From NCBI GenBank assembly GCA_041687475.1, contig JAWLBW010000053.1, positions 1 through 19,266 of the forward strand: a stretch of DNA of 19,266 nucleotides, given 5' to 3'. Shown here in pieces: positions 6,940-14,363 of this stretch (the first letter of the stretch is position 1; every line of letters starts with the position of its first letter). Below the pieces are notes generated by a model. It did not search any database, had not been told where the DNA came from, and saw only the letters and a list, made by a program, of their open reading frames with translations. Source of the DNA: JAWLBW01 sp041687475. Lineage in GTDB: Bacteria; J088; JAWLBW01. Both the position numbers and the translations under genes were made by a program.

Positions 6940-9900
6940 TTACCACCAGTAGGCACTGTTCATGACTTCGATGGGCGTCAGTCGGGCCTCGTACGTACCG
7001 TCGCCCAATTGCCCGTACGAATTGTCGCCCCAACAAAGCAGGCTGCCCTGATCGGTTACGGCGCAGGCGTGGTTGGGGCTCAAGGCGTCGGACACGGCCA
7101 TGTCCGTTACCCGGTACCCGGCGAGAGAGGGCGAGGTCGCCACGGAAGTTCCCCCGTTTACGCCGTTTCCGACAGGAAAGATTCCCCAGCAGTACATCTC
7201 TCCGTCGGCCGTGTAGCAGCTGTTGCCCCCGACATCGAGCGAGTCGGCATCGCTGAAGTAAGGGGTTGCGGCGAAAACGTCGTAGCGATAACCGCCCGAA
7301 AGTGGCAGGTCGGCCACGTTTCCCCAGCAGTAGACGGTTTTGTCTGCCGCCCGTGCACAGGTGTGGAAGGGGCCTGCTTCAATGGTTGCGACATCTTCAA
7401 GTTGAGTATCGTTGGACAAGACCACGGGCTCGATAGTCGTCAGCGTGTTGATGGTGTCATCGTTGATACCCAATTGCCCGTCGCGATTCCAACCCCAGCA
7501 GTGAATTTTGCGGTTCGAGTAAACGATGGCACATGCGTGACTGTGGCCAATCGTCGGGTAGCGTGAGAAGGGCGCCAGGGTGACCAGGGTGGGTTCGTTC
7601 AGGGTTGCGATGTTTTCCGGCTGCCCGAGACGGGCACGGTAGTTCCACCCCCAGCAGTAGAGTCGATCGGAACCTCCGCTGGCAAGATTGGCGCACACCG
7701 CTTCAATGCCGACGCTGATGAAGGAAACCGGTCGCAACGACGGATCGGAAAAGAAGGGTACCAGCGAGGGCGAGGCCCGATAAGTGGCGTAGCGAAGATT
7801 TACGTCGGCCGCCGCGCCGCCGCCGATGGGCAGGCCATCGCCGAGCGCGCCGTAGTCGTCGCTTCCCCAGCAGTAAAGTTTCTGCTCGCTGACCGCACAT
7901 GTGTTGCTGATGCTGGCCGAGAGCTGCTCGACCGCCTGAACGCCGGGAACCGTTTGCGGATACGGCACTCCACGCCAGACGGGCATGAGCTGACCATTCA
8001 TGCTTTGCGGGTCAAGCTCGTCCCACTTCGGTGATTCATAGTCGAGGTAGTAGGCGCCTGTTCCGAGCTGGCCCTCTTCGCCGTAGCCCCAGCATTTCAA
8101 GGTGCCTTGTGCGGTTACTGCGCAAGTGTGCAGGTGCCCTGCCGCGACATTCCGAACTCCGACTTCAGGAAACCCGAGCGGACTCACGAGCCCGGTGGTA
8201 GAGTCGATACTGCCGTCGCCCAGTTGACCGTTGGCGTTGTCTCCCCAGCAGCGAATGGCGCCACCGCGGGTCAACAGGCACGAATGGCCGCTTCCCGAGG
8301 CGATACTGCTGTTGCCGCCCGGTCCGTCGACGTAAACCGGCTCGGCCTGATCGGCCCCGGGCGTCGAACCCAGCTGTCCGCCTGCGTTTTTACCCCAGCA
8401 ATACAGACTGCCGTCTGCCGAGAGGGCGCAGGTATGAGACGAGCCGGCCGCGATTGCCGAGAACGCATGCGAACCGGCAAGCGCTACCGGGCGGGCGAAG
8501 GAGGTGAACATGGTGTCGTTACCCAGTTGGCCGTTCGAGTCGTCGCCCCAGCACCTGGCTTCGCCGGTTTGCCGAAGTGCGCAGCTGTGGTTACCGCCCG
8601 CCGTAACGCCGACTGCGTCGGTAAGTGCGGTTACTTGAAGCGGCCAGGGCGAGAAAGCCGGTTGGAGGCTGTCGATACCCAACTGGCCGTGCAGATTGTA
8701 GCCCCAGCAGTAAATCAACCCGCTTGTTTCGACCGCGCATGTATGCTGGGCCCCGGAAGAGATATCGGTAAAACTGCGATTGCCATGCACCGTAACGGGT
8801 TGCGAACTGAAGCCGCCGGCTCCGTCGCCGAGCTGGCCGTAGCCGTTTTCGCCCCAGCAACGGGCCTTGCCTCGTTTGTCGAGCGCACAGGTATGCCGGG
8901 TGCCGGCGCTTACAGCGGTCACATCGGCCAAGCCGGTAACAAGGCTGGGTTGGTATACCGTTCCGCCTGCATCGCTTCCGGCTTCACCGGAGTTGTTCTG
9001 GCCCCAGCAGGCCACGGTGCCGTCGTCGAGAACGGCGCAGGTATGATTGTCGCCCGCGGCAACGGCTACTGCCGGCTGGGCCAGCGGCACCAGGGTCGGA
9101 GTCAACTTTGCCGTAACGCCGCTGCCCAACCCGAGCTGGCCTTTATTGTTGCTGCCCCAACAAAACAGAAGACCGTCGTTGTGCACGGCGCAAGTGTGGC
9201 TCTGGCCGGCTGCAACAGAGCGCAGCAGGCGCATATCCACCTTGATTTCGGTGTCGGTCGACACGGAGTCTTCACCGTCCGTAACATTGACAATGAGCCG
9301 AAGCATGTCGCCGTGGCGCAGTGCGTTCTGCACCGAAACCGTCAGTCCTTCGGCGAAGAAGTCGTCGTTCAGATACCAATGAAAATCATAGGAAAGCGTA
9401 TCGTCGTCGGCGTCCGTTGCAGGCGCGGCGATTGACGCCGACAGTGACTCGGTTCCCCAGGTAATGCCGATTGGCGACAGGTGCACGTGCGGTGTTTCGG
9501 GGGGCGTATTCGTAATGAAGATGCTGTTCGACGTGACCGTCGCGCCGGTAAGCTCGCCGTCGAAAGGTATTACCTCGGCCAGGACGACGTCGCCCTTTCT
9601 GAGCAGGGCGCCATCGAGTACGGGCCCATCGGCGTCGAGCGTCACCCCGTTTACATACCAGCGATAGACGTAGGTTGGCGCGGTGTTCTCTGCGTCGAAC
9701 CATCCGAGCGCCTCGACCTGCACATCGTCGCCGGTGCGGTAGGTTCCCGGTGTAATCCAGGCAAGCCCCAGGTGGGGAGGCGTGTTTACCGGATCGCCGC
9801 CGCCGCCGCCCGAATTGCCATCGTCGGGGTCTTCGTCGGGGGTTTTCTCGTCGTCTTCCGATGGCTCACGGGTCGGTGCAGACGTAACGGTTATCTTCCA

Positions 9901-10236
9901 GCCGGTCTGCACCCGCTCGTCCTGCGTTTGTGCCGCCAGTACGATGTCATGCACGCCTACCTGGTCGCTGGCAGGCGTCCAATAAAAGAGTGCACTACCG
10001 TCGCCGCGGTCGCTCAATACGGCGCCTGTCGGTAATTCCGGCGCCGAGAGCACGGCGACGCGGGGAACGGGCGCCCGCGAGAACACGGCAACCTGCAATG
10101 CCTGCCCGGCCTGCACCGAGGCGGCTGCGGGTGCGTGAAGGGTGAGCTTGTCGACCTCCCATTCGGCAATTTCCGGGGCCCGGCAGGCCGTGGTCAGGGC
10201 CAGAATGGTGACCAGTAAAGTGAACTTGTTAGCCAT
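6940..10236 (-). CDS. Large RCC1-repeat lipoprotein with Ig-like domains
   Basis: A 1098-residue exported protein. The N-terminus is a signal peptide with a weak lipobox (LALTTAC, lipidated C18). Three beta-sandwich, Ig/cadherin-like regions follow at about 30-118, 150-243 and 244-335; the first two are separated by an acidic Gly-rich linker (122-150). From about residue 338 to the end there are 14 RCC1-type repeats of about 54 residues, each with the core H-[TS]-C-A-x(7-10)-C-W-G-x-N-x(2)-G-Q-L-G. Fourteen is the number needed for two seven-bladed propellers. Nearly every repeat has a Cys pair, as expected for disulphide-stabilised extracellular blades. The role is probably surface binding or adhesion; no enzyme motif is seen. 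The ATG has AGGAG upstream. It lies 99 bases after a small lipoprotein gene, in the operon divergent from the Tad genes. Confidence 0.9.
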   Translation of the reverse strand: MANKFTLLVTILALTTACRAPEIAEWEVDKLTLHAPAAASVQAGQALQVAVFSRAPVPRVAVLSAPELPTGAVLSDRGDGSALFYWTPASDQVGVHDIVLAAQTQDERVQTGWKITVTSAPTREPSEDDEKTPDEDPDDGNSGGGGGDPVNTPPHLGLAWITPGTYRTGDDVQVEALGWFDAENTAPTYVYRWYVNGVTLDADGPVLDGALLRKGDVVLAEVIPFDGELTGATVTSNSIFITNTPPETPHVHLSPIGITWGTESLSASIAAPATDADDDTLSYDFHWYLNDDFFAEGLTVSVQNALRHGDMLRLIVNVTDGEDSVSTDTEIKVDMRLLRSVAAGQSHTCAVHNDGLLFCWGSNNKGQLGLGSGVTAKLTPTLVPLAQPAVAVAAGDNHTCAVLDDGTVACWGQNNSGEAGSDAGGTVYQPSLVTGLADVTAVSAGTRHTCALDKRGKARCWGENGYGQLGDGAGGFSSQPVTVHGNRSFTDISSGAQHTCAVETSGLIYCWGYNLHGQLGIDSLQPAFSPWPLQVTALTDAVGVTAGGNHSCALRQTGEARCWGDDSNGQLGNDTMFTSFARPVALAGSHAFSAIAAGSSHTCALSADGSLYCWGKNAGGQLGSTPGADQAEPVYVDGPGGNSSIASGSGHSCLLTRGGAIRCWGDNANGQLGDGSIDSTTGLVSPLGFPEVGVRNVAAGHLHTCAVTAQGTLKCWGYGEEGQLGTGAYYLDYESPKWDELDPQSMNGQLMPVWRGVPYPQTVPGVQAVEQLSASISNTCAVSEQKLYCWGSDDYGALGDGLPIGGGAAADVNLRYATYRASPSLVPFFSDPSLRPVSFISVGIEAVCANLASGGSDRLYCWGWNYRARLGQPENIATLNEPTLVTLAPFSRYPTIGHSHACAIVYSNRKIHCWGWNRDGQLGINDDTINTLTTIEPVVLSNDTQLEDVATIEAGPFHTCARAADKTVYCWGNVADLPLSGGYRYDVFAATPYFSDADSLDVGGNSCYTADGEMYCWGIFPVGNGVNGGTSVATSPSLAGYRVTDMAVSDALSPNHACAVTDQGSLLCWGDNSYGQLGDGTYEARLTPIEVMNSAYWW

Positions 10237-10335
10237 GGCAGCTCCTGAAGGGTAGAAGAAAATTAGTCCGTTACAACCCGCACTCGCCGGGCGATGCCTC
10301 GTTGGAGTCGTCTTCCCGGAGTTGTTCGGTATTGC

Positions 10336-10740
10336 CTAATCCAAGGGCTCGAATTCAATTTTCACGTTCGTGGGCTCTCCGCTGCGCACCTCGAACTGCA
10401 CGAGCGGCGACACCCAACCGATCGATCCGTCTTCGCGCAAGCCATCGCCGCGCGCGCTCCACCAACCGGGCTGCATGTCGCCGAGGCGTGCCTTGCGCTT
10501 ATCGTGCGCGAATTCTTCGACACGACTTCCGCCCGGTCCCGACAGCGTCAACAGAATGCTCCGGGGGGCCGCATGCGTTTCCGACAGAGGTCGCACCGCA
10601 GGCGACGCAACCTGTTGCAGCCGAATGGTCAGGTCTGGCGGCGCCTGTTCCTCGCCGCACCCCGTTGAAACCAGCGAGGCGAGAAGAAGGAAGAGCGTAT
10701 ACGGATGTGAACGACGTTTTTCCTGGCTGTTCGCAGACAT
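10336..10740 (-). CDS. Small hypothetical lipoprotein
   Basis: A 134-residue protein with a type II signal peptide: basic residues 7-11, hydrophobic TLFLLLASLV, lipobox STGC and lipidated C28. The rest is soluble and mostly beta-like, with no recognised family. WWSARGDG...DGSIGWVSPLVQFEV near the C-terminus suggests a small beta-sandwich. The ATG at 10740 was chosen because it places the signal peptide near the start and has GAGG 7 bases upstream; the frame is open to 10827 but would add 29 residues overlapping the promoter. It is the first gene of the operon with the RCC1 lipoprotein and FHA genes and may assist or partner the RCC1 protein (inference). Confidence 0.75.
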   Translation of the reverse strand: MSANSQEKRRSHPYTLFLLLASLVSTGCGEEQAPPDLTIRLQQVASPAVRPLSETHAAPRSILLTLSGPGGSRVEEFAHDKRKARLGDMQPGWWSARGDGLREDGSIGWVSPLVQFEVRSGEPTNVKIEFEPLD

Positions 10741-10794
10741 GGCAACCTCGTATCTCTGCGCCTGTTGAAGCGCTTTCTGGGTTCTGCGCCGCCA

Positions 10795-10824
10795 CCTATA
10801 GCACTGCCTTGTTCCCATGGTCAA
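10795..10824 (-). promoter_or_regulatory. Sigma70-like promoter of the lipoprotein/RCC1/FHA operon
   Basis: On the minus strand a T-rich block ends in TTGACC (-35, 10819-10824), followed by an 18-base spacer and TATAGG (-10, 10795-10800). This gives a leader of about 48 bases before the lipoprotein ATG. The 12-base block TTTTTGTTGACC is identical to that of the divergent Tad promoter, also with an 18-base spacer. Confidence 0.65.
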
Positions 10825-10887
10825 CAAAAAAACAACAATGGCCGCCGATGTAACACGAATTGTTACAAATAGAAATTTTTGTTGACC
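10819..10887. repeat. 12-bp perfect inverted repeat carrying the two divergent -35 elements
   Basis: GGTCAACAAAAA at 10819-10830 is the exact reverse complement of TTTTTGTTGACC at 10876-10887, with 45 bases between. Each arm contains the -35 hexamer of one promoter, so the repeat is functional duplication of a promoter element rather than a hairpin-forming structure. Confidence 0.8.
10850..10866. promoter_or_regulatory. Perfect GTAACA-N5-TGTTAC dyad, candidate operator
   Basis: GTAACA (10850-10855), five bases, TGTTAC (10861-10866): a perfect 17-base dyad. It sits between the two divergent -35 elements, about 52-68 bases upstream of the expected Tad start site. This position suits a dimeric regulator controlling both operons. 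No such regulator is encoded in the window. Confidence 0.6.
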
Positions 10888-10911
10888 TTTTTCGGATTCG
10901 TTTGCTATATG
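10882..10911 (+). promoter_or_regulatory. Sigma70-like promoter of the Tad operon
   Basis: TTGACC (-35, 10882-10887), 18-base spacer, TATATG (-10, 10906-10911). Transcription should begin near 10918, leaving a leader of about 140 bases before cpaB. A T-rich stretch precedes the -35. Two dyads, one upstream and one downstream, suggest regulated expression. Confidence 0.7.
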
Positions 10912-10925
10912 TGTTTTCCATACAG

Positions 10926-10941
10926 CTGAGCGAGCGCTCAG
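10926..10941 (+). promoter_or_regulatory. CTGAGCG-AG-CGCTCAG dyad at the start of the Tad transcript
   Basis: A perfect 7-bp inverted repeat with a 2-base centre, starting about 8 bases after the expected transcription start. As DNA it would be well placed as a repressor operator; a 2-base loop is too tight for a full RNA hairpin. The remaining leader (10942-11059) shows no gene or strong structure. Confidence 0.55.
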
Positions 10942-11059
10942 GGCCGCATACTTCTCCCTGACGTCGGGTTCACCTACCAGGGGCGCTCAATCCCGGAGTC
11001 ATCTTTGCCGAGACATTGGCACGCTATTTCTGTGCCCGGTGTCCGATGAGGAGAGGCGT

Positions 11060-11854
11060 ATGCGGCTTGATGCCGGAAACATTCGCGGGTGGCTGGCGCC
11101 GCGGCGAATACCGATATTGGTCGGGCTTGTGGCAGGCGTTCTTTCTCTGCACCTGCTTCAGCAGGAACGTGCGGCGTGGAAGGCGGCGGCCGGGGCCGGA
11201 GTCAAACAGACGGTTCTCGTTCTCAATCGCTCGGTAAAGGCGGGCACCCCCCTTGAGAGCCGGTGGTTCGACACCATTCACGTACCGGTTGCCTACGTTC
11301 ATCCTCTGTCGACGGGGCCTGACGACGGCGAGGTGCTTCGCGGCTTGCGGGCCGAACGCGACCTGCGAGCGGGGCAGCCGCTTTTGTGGAGCGACGTCGC
11401 TTCGCCGGTGTCGGGAGACAGCGAAATGGCCGGCCTCGTCCGACCCGACGAGCGTGCCATATCCCTGCGCATCAACGAGGTCAGCGGAGTAGGGCGGCTC
11501 ATTCGAAACAACGACCACATCGACATCTTCGGCACCTTCCAGCGGCCCGAGGGCGTGGTCACGATTCCGATTCTTCAAAACGTCGTCGTGGTGGCCACCG
11601 GCCGAACGCTGCATGGCTCGGGCGGAAGCGACTACAACACCATCTCCGTGTCGGTCACGCCCCAGGAGGCTGCGCTGCTCACCCTGGCCCAGGAAACGGG
11701 CAGGCTCACCTACGTTCTACGTAACAGCCTTGACTTCGAAACCGTACCCGAGCTGCAGCGGGTATCGATGAATGACCTGTTCGAAGACGGGCGTCGTCGG
11801 CAGATGCAGGAGCAGCATAACCAGAAAATACGCGTGCTCAAGGGGAAGTTCTGA
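11060..11854 (+). CDS. cpaB: Flp pilus assembly protein CpaB/RcpC
   Basis: A 264-residue protein, first gene of the Tad operon. Residues 17-34 are an N-terminal membrane anchor, followed by a SAF domain (about 50-112: TVLVLNRSVKAGTPLESRWF...DLRAGQPLLWSDV) and the CpaB/RcpC C-terminal region (ISLRINEVSGVGRLIRNNDH; ILQNVVVVATG; ISVSVTPQEAALLTLAQETG). In Tad systems CpaB is periplasmic and associates with the secretin. The ATG at 11060 was chosen because GAGGAGAGG lies just upstream; an in-frame GTG at 11039 would add 7 residues. The stop overlaps the next ATG (TGATG), indicating translational coupling with the ATPase gene. Confidence 0.9.
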   Translation: MRLDAGNIRGWLAPRRIPILVGLVAGVLSLHLLQQERAAWKAAAGAGVKQTVLVLNRSVKAGTPLESRWFDTIHVPVAYVHPLSTGPDDGEVLRGLRAERDLRAGQPLLWSDVASPVSGDSEMAGLVRPDERAISLRINEVSGVGRLIRNNDHIDIFGTFQRPEGVVTIPILQNVVVVATGRTLHGSGGSDYNTISVSVTPQEAALLTLAQETGRLTYVLRNSLDFETVPELQRVSMNDLFEDGRRRQMQEQHNQKIRVLKGKF

Positions 11855-13311
11855 TGCGCCTTGTAATTGAGCCTCCGCAGGAAGACCCCGTATCGGTTGC
11901 CCTCGATCAGCCGGCCGAGTTCACGCTGGGCCGCGATCCCGACGCCGATATTCCCGTACTCGATCCCCGATTGAGCAGGCACCATCTTCGCCTTCGGTGG
12001 AATGGCGAAACGCTGCACTTTCACGACCTCGGCAGCTCCAACGGCATTCGCCTCGACGGCAGGCCTGCGCTGGAAGGCATTCTCCAGGGCGAAAGCGTAC
12101 TCACCGCCGGAAACACGAAGGTCTTTGTTCGCGAAGAGAAAACCCGCATTGCCTGGGATCTCGTATCGTTTCACGGGCGGTTGCTCGAGCGATTGAATCT
12201 GCGTGAGTTGACCGAGGAACGCCTGCGAAGCCCTGTCTTTCGCGAAGAAGTAGGTTCGCTTGCCGACGCGCTGGCCAAAGACGAACAACCCGCCGCCGAC
12301 GAAAGCCAACGCAGTGAATTCGTTGCGCGTGTTCTCGATGAAGTGTTCGGACTTGGCCCGCTCGAGGGGTGGTTGGCCGACGACTCGGTCAGCGAAATCA
12401 TGGTCAATGCCCCCGACGAAGTTTACATCGAACGTAACGGCCGTCTCGAACGTACCTCGACCGTTTTCAGCGGCGAAGCCGGCGTTCGGCGTGTCATCGA
12501 TCGCATCGTTGCCCCGCTGGGAAGGCGCATCGATGAATCGACCCCGTTGGTCGACGCCCGCCTGGCCGATGGCTCCCGGGTCAATGCCGTCATTCCACCA
12601 TTGGCGCTCAAGGGGGCCACGCTGACCATTCGTAAGTTCAGGCGCCAGCGCATACTGCCCGAGAATCTTCTCGAATGGCGAAGTATCGATGAAGAAGGGC
12701 TCTCTCTGTTGAAAGACGCCGTGCGCAGGCGGCGGAACATTCTCATCAGCGGTGGTACCGGCGCCGGCAAGACCACTCTGTTGAATGTCGTGTCCAGCTT
12801 CATTCCTGCCGGCGAGCGCATCGTGACCATTGAAGACGCCGCCGAGTTGCAGCTGGCCCAGCCCCACGTGGTTCGCCTTGAGTCACGGCCTCCGAATCTC
12901 GAGGGGAAGGGGGCCATCACCATTCGCGACCTGCTGCGCAACTCCCTGCGTATGCGTCCCGACCGCATCATCGTGGGAGAATGCCGTGGGGGTGAAGCCC
13001 TCGACATGCTGCAGGCCATGAACACGGGGCACGACGGCGGTCTATCGACCGTGCATGCCAACAGCCCGGCCGACGCCCTTCGTCGCGTTGAAACCCTGGT
13101 TCTTTTCGCGGGTACCGATCTCCCCCACAGGGCGGTACGCGAACAGGTAGCCGGCGCCATACATTACATCGTTCAGCAGAGCCGGCTGGCCGACGGAAAA
13201 CGACGGGTGACGGAAATTGCCGAAGTCACGGGCCTCGACCCCGACGGCTACCGGGTCGAAGTGCGCTGGCGATTTGATAAGGGCGAGGTTTCGCCGGGGG
13301 TCGCTGCATGA
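11854..13311 (+). CDS. cpaF: Tad pilus assembly ATPase CpaF/TadA with N-terminal FHA domain
   Basis: A 485-residue fusion. Residues about 20-95 are an FHA domain with all key residues (GR 26-27, S41-R42-H43-H44, NG 63-64). The rest is a VirB11/CpaF-type secretion ATPase: N-terminal domain from about 110, Walker A GGTGAGKTT at 300-308, and Walker B region IIVGE with E376, followed by the His-rich GHDGGLSTVHANSP segment. It powers Flp pilus assembly as a cytoplasmic hexamer. Standard CpaF proteins carry no FHA domain; here it probably lets a phosphothreonine-bearing partner bind the motor. The gene overlaps cpaB (TGATG) and tadB (ATGA). Family and fusion are both clear; regulation by phosphorylation is inference. 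Confidence 0.94.
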   Translation: MRLVIEPPQEDPVSVALDQPAEFTLGRDPDADIPVLDPRLSRHHLRLRWNGETLHFHDLGSSNGIRLDGRPALEGILQGESVLTAGNTKVFVREEKTRIAWDLVSFHGRLLERLNLRELTEERLRSPVFREEVGSLADALAKDEQPAADESQRSEFVARVLDEVFGLGPLEGWLADDSVSEIMVNAPDEVYIERNGRLERTSTVFSGEAGVRRVIDRIVAPLGRRIDESTPLVDARLADGSRVNAVIPPLALKGATLTIRKFRRQRILPENLLEWRSIDEEGLSLLKDAVRRRRNILISGGTGAGKTTLLNVVSSFIPAGERIVTIEDAAELQLAQPHVVRLESRPPNLEGKGAITIRDLLRNSLRMRPDRIIVGECRGGEALDMLQAMNTGHDGGLSTVHANSPADALRRVETLVLFAGTDLPHRAVREQVAGAIHYIVQQSRLADGKRRVTEIAEVTGLDPDGYRVEVRWRFDKGEVSPGVAA

Positions 13312-14168
13312 CCGCCTTGCTTTTCGGACTCTCCATCGGTCTGTTGGCGGCAAGCCTTGCCGCCTCGCGCCACGGCATTCCGGCATGGGAACGCCGGGCC
13401 ATGCCGTTGCTGCTGCCTTCGCTTGAGGTGCTGGGGCGTGAAGAAGAAGCCGAAACCTGGTTTAACCGGTGTCTTTATTCGGCTCTCGCTGGGCTTGTTA
13501 CCGGCGCGCTTTCAGGCAGTATCCTGCTCGGCGTCATGCTTGCCGGCGGTGGGGCGCTCGGAACCGTTGCTTATTTGAGAGTCGAGCGACACAGACGTAT
13601 CGATGCACTCGAACGCCAGCTGCCTGCCACCCTTGAGTCTTTGGCCTCGGCACTGCGGGCCGGAAAGAGTTTTCCCCAGGCCGTTGGCTGGGTGGCGCAG
13701 GAAGGCCCCCAGCCCACGGCGGGCGAGTATGCACGCCTGTCACGTGAGCTCGCGCTCGGCAGAACCGTCGATGACGTATTTGCCCGCTTTGCGGGCCGCA
13801 TGCCCGGTCGAGGTTTACGAACGCTCGCGATGACGCTCGGCCCCCTGCGCCGCATGGGCGCCAATCTCATACCCGCGTTCGAGGGGTTGGCCGAAATGCT
13901 GCGCCGTCGAGCCGAAACCGAAGAAAAGTTAAAGACGCTCACGGCCCAGGCGCGCATGCAGCTCTGGGTCATGGGTCTGATCCTGCCTGCCCTGGTCGGC
14001 GTTCTGTACCTCATGGCGCCCGAGTTCATGGGGCCCTTGTTCACCACCACGGGCGGACGCGTTGTGTTGGGTTTTGCCGTGTTTTTACAGATGTTGGGAC
14101 TTCTCATGGCACGCCGCATTCTCAACCCGGAAGCCATGTGGAAGCCTACCCGAAACAAACGACCGTAA
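13308..14168 (+). CDS. tadB: Tad inner-membrane platform protein TadB (type II secretion F domain)
   Basis: A 286-residue inner-membrane protein. One or two hydrophobic helices at the start and another pair near residues 57-90 precede a cytoplasmic T2SSF domain (about 95-215; LPATLESLASALRAGKSFPQAVGWVAQE is the family core). Two C-terminal membrane helices follow (MQLWVMGLILPALVGVLYLM and VVLGFAVFLQMLGLLMA). With TadC it should form the platform turned by CpaF. The start ATG overlaps the cpaF stop (ATGA), and the Flp pilin gene begins 11 bases after the stop. The length is normal to slightly short for TadB. Confidence 0.9.
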   Translation: MTALLFGLSIGLLAASLAASRHGIPAWERRAMPLLLPSLEVLGREEEAETWFNRCLYSALAGLVTGALSGSILLGVMLAGGGALGTVAYLRVERHRRIDALERQLPATLESLASALRAGKSFPQAVGWVAQEGPQPTAGEYARLSRELALGRTVDDVFARFAGRMPGRGLRTLAMTLGPLRRMGANLIPAFEGLAEMLRRRAETEEKLKTLTAQARMQLWVMGLILPALVGVLYLMAPEFMGPLFTTTGGRVVLGFAVFLQMLGLLMARRILNPEAMWKPTRNKRP

Positions 14169-14179
14169 AGGAGGCTCCC

Positions 14180-14344
14180 ATGAAGCTGATACGCGATGAA
14201 AGAGGCCAGGGCATGCTCGAGTACATTTTGATTGTGGCGCTGGTGGTGGTTGGCGCCATTACGCTATGGACGACGTTTGGTGATGAAGTCCAAAGAATGA
14301 TTTCAGAATCCAACACAGAGCTCGAAAAGGTTGAAGCAAAGTGA
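14180..14344 (+). CDS. flp: Flp-type major pilin precursor
   Basis: A 54-residue type IVb prepilin. A 9-residue basic leader, MKLIRDERG, is followed by QGMLEYILIVALVVVGAITLW. Cleavage after G9 would leave a 45-residue mature pilin with the conserved E5-Y6 pair and a hydrophobic helix. This is the polymerising subunit of the Tad pilus. The start was set by the strong ribosome binding site AAAGGAGG at 14167-14174, 5 bases before the ATG; a longer frame from 14138 overlaps tadB. The C-terminal part is short and acidic (SESNTELEKVEAK). The prepilin peptidase that would cleave it is not in the window. Confidence 0.92.
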   Translation: MKLIRDERGQGMLEYILIVALVVVGAITLWTTFGDEVQRMISESNTELEKVEAK

Positions 14345-14363
14345 CTAGAAACAACTCCACACG

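Noticed and set aside
8107..9435. A 442-codon plus-strand frame inside the RCC1 gene
   Set aside because: It mirrors the repetitive RCC1 codons, giving recurring antisense patterns such as AQLAVGVVAPA. The minus-strand frame has the real repeat signature.
11710..12867. A 385-codon minus-strand frame across the cpaB end and cpaF
   Set aside because: It is antisense to the FHA domain and Walker A region of CpaF, and no domain is visible in its translation.
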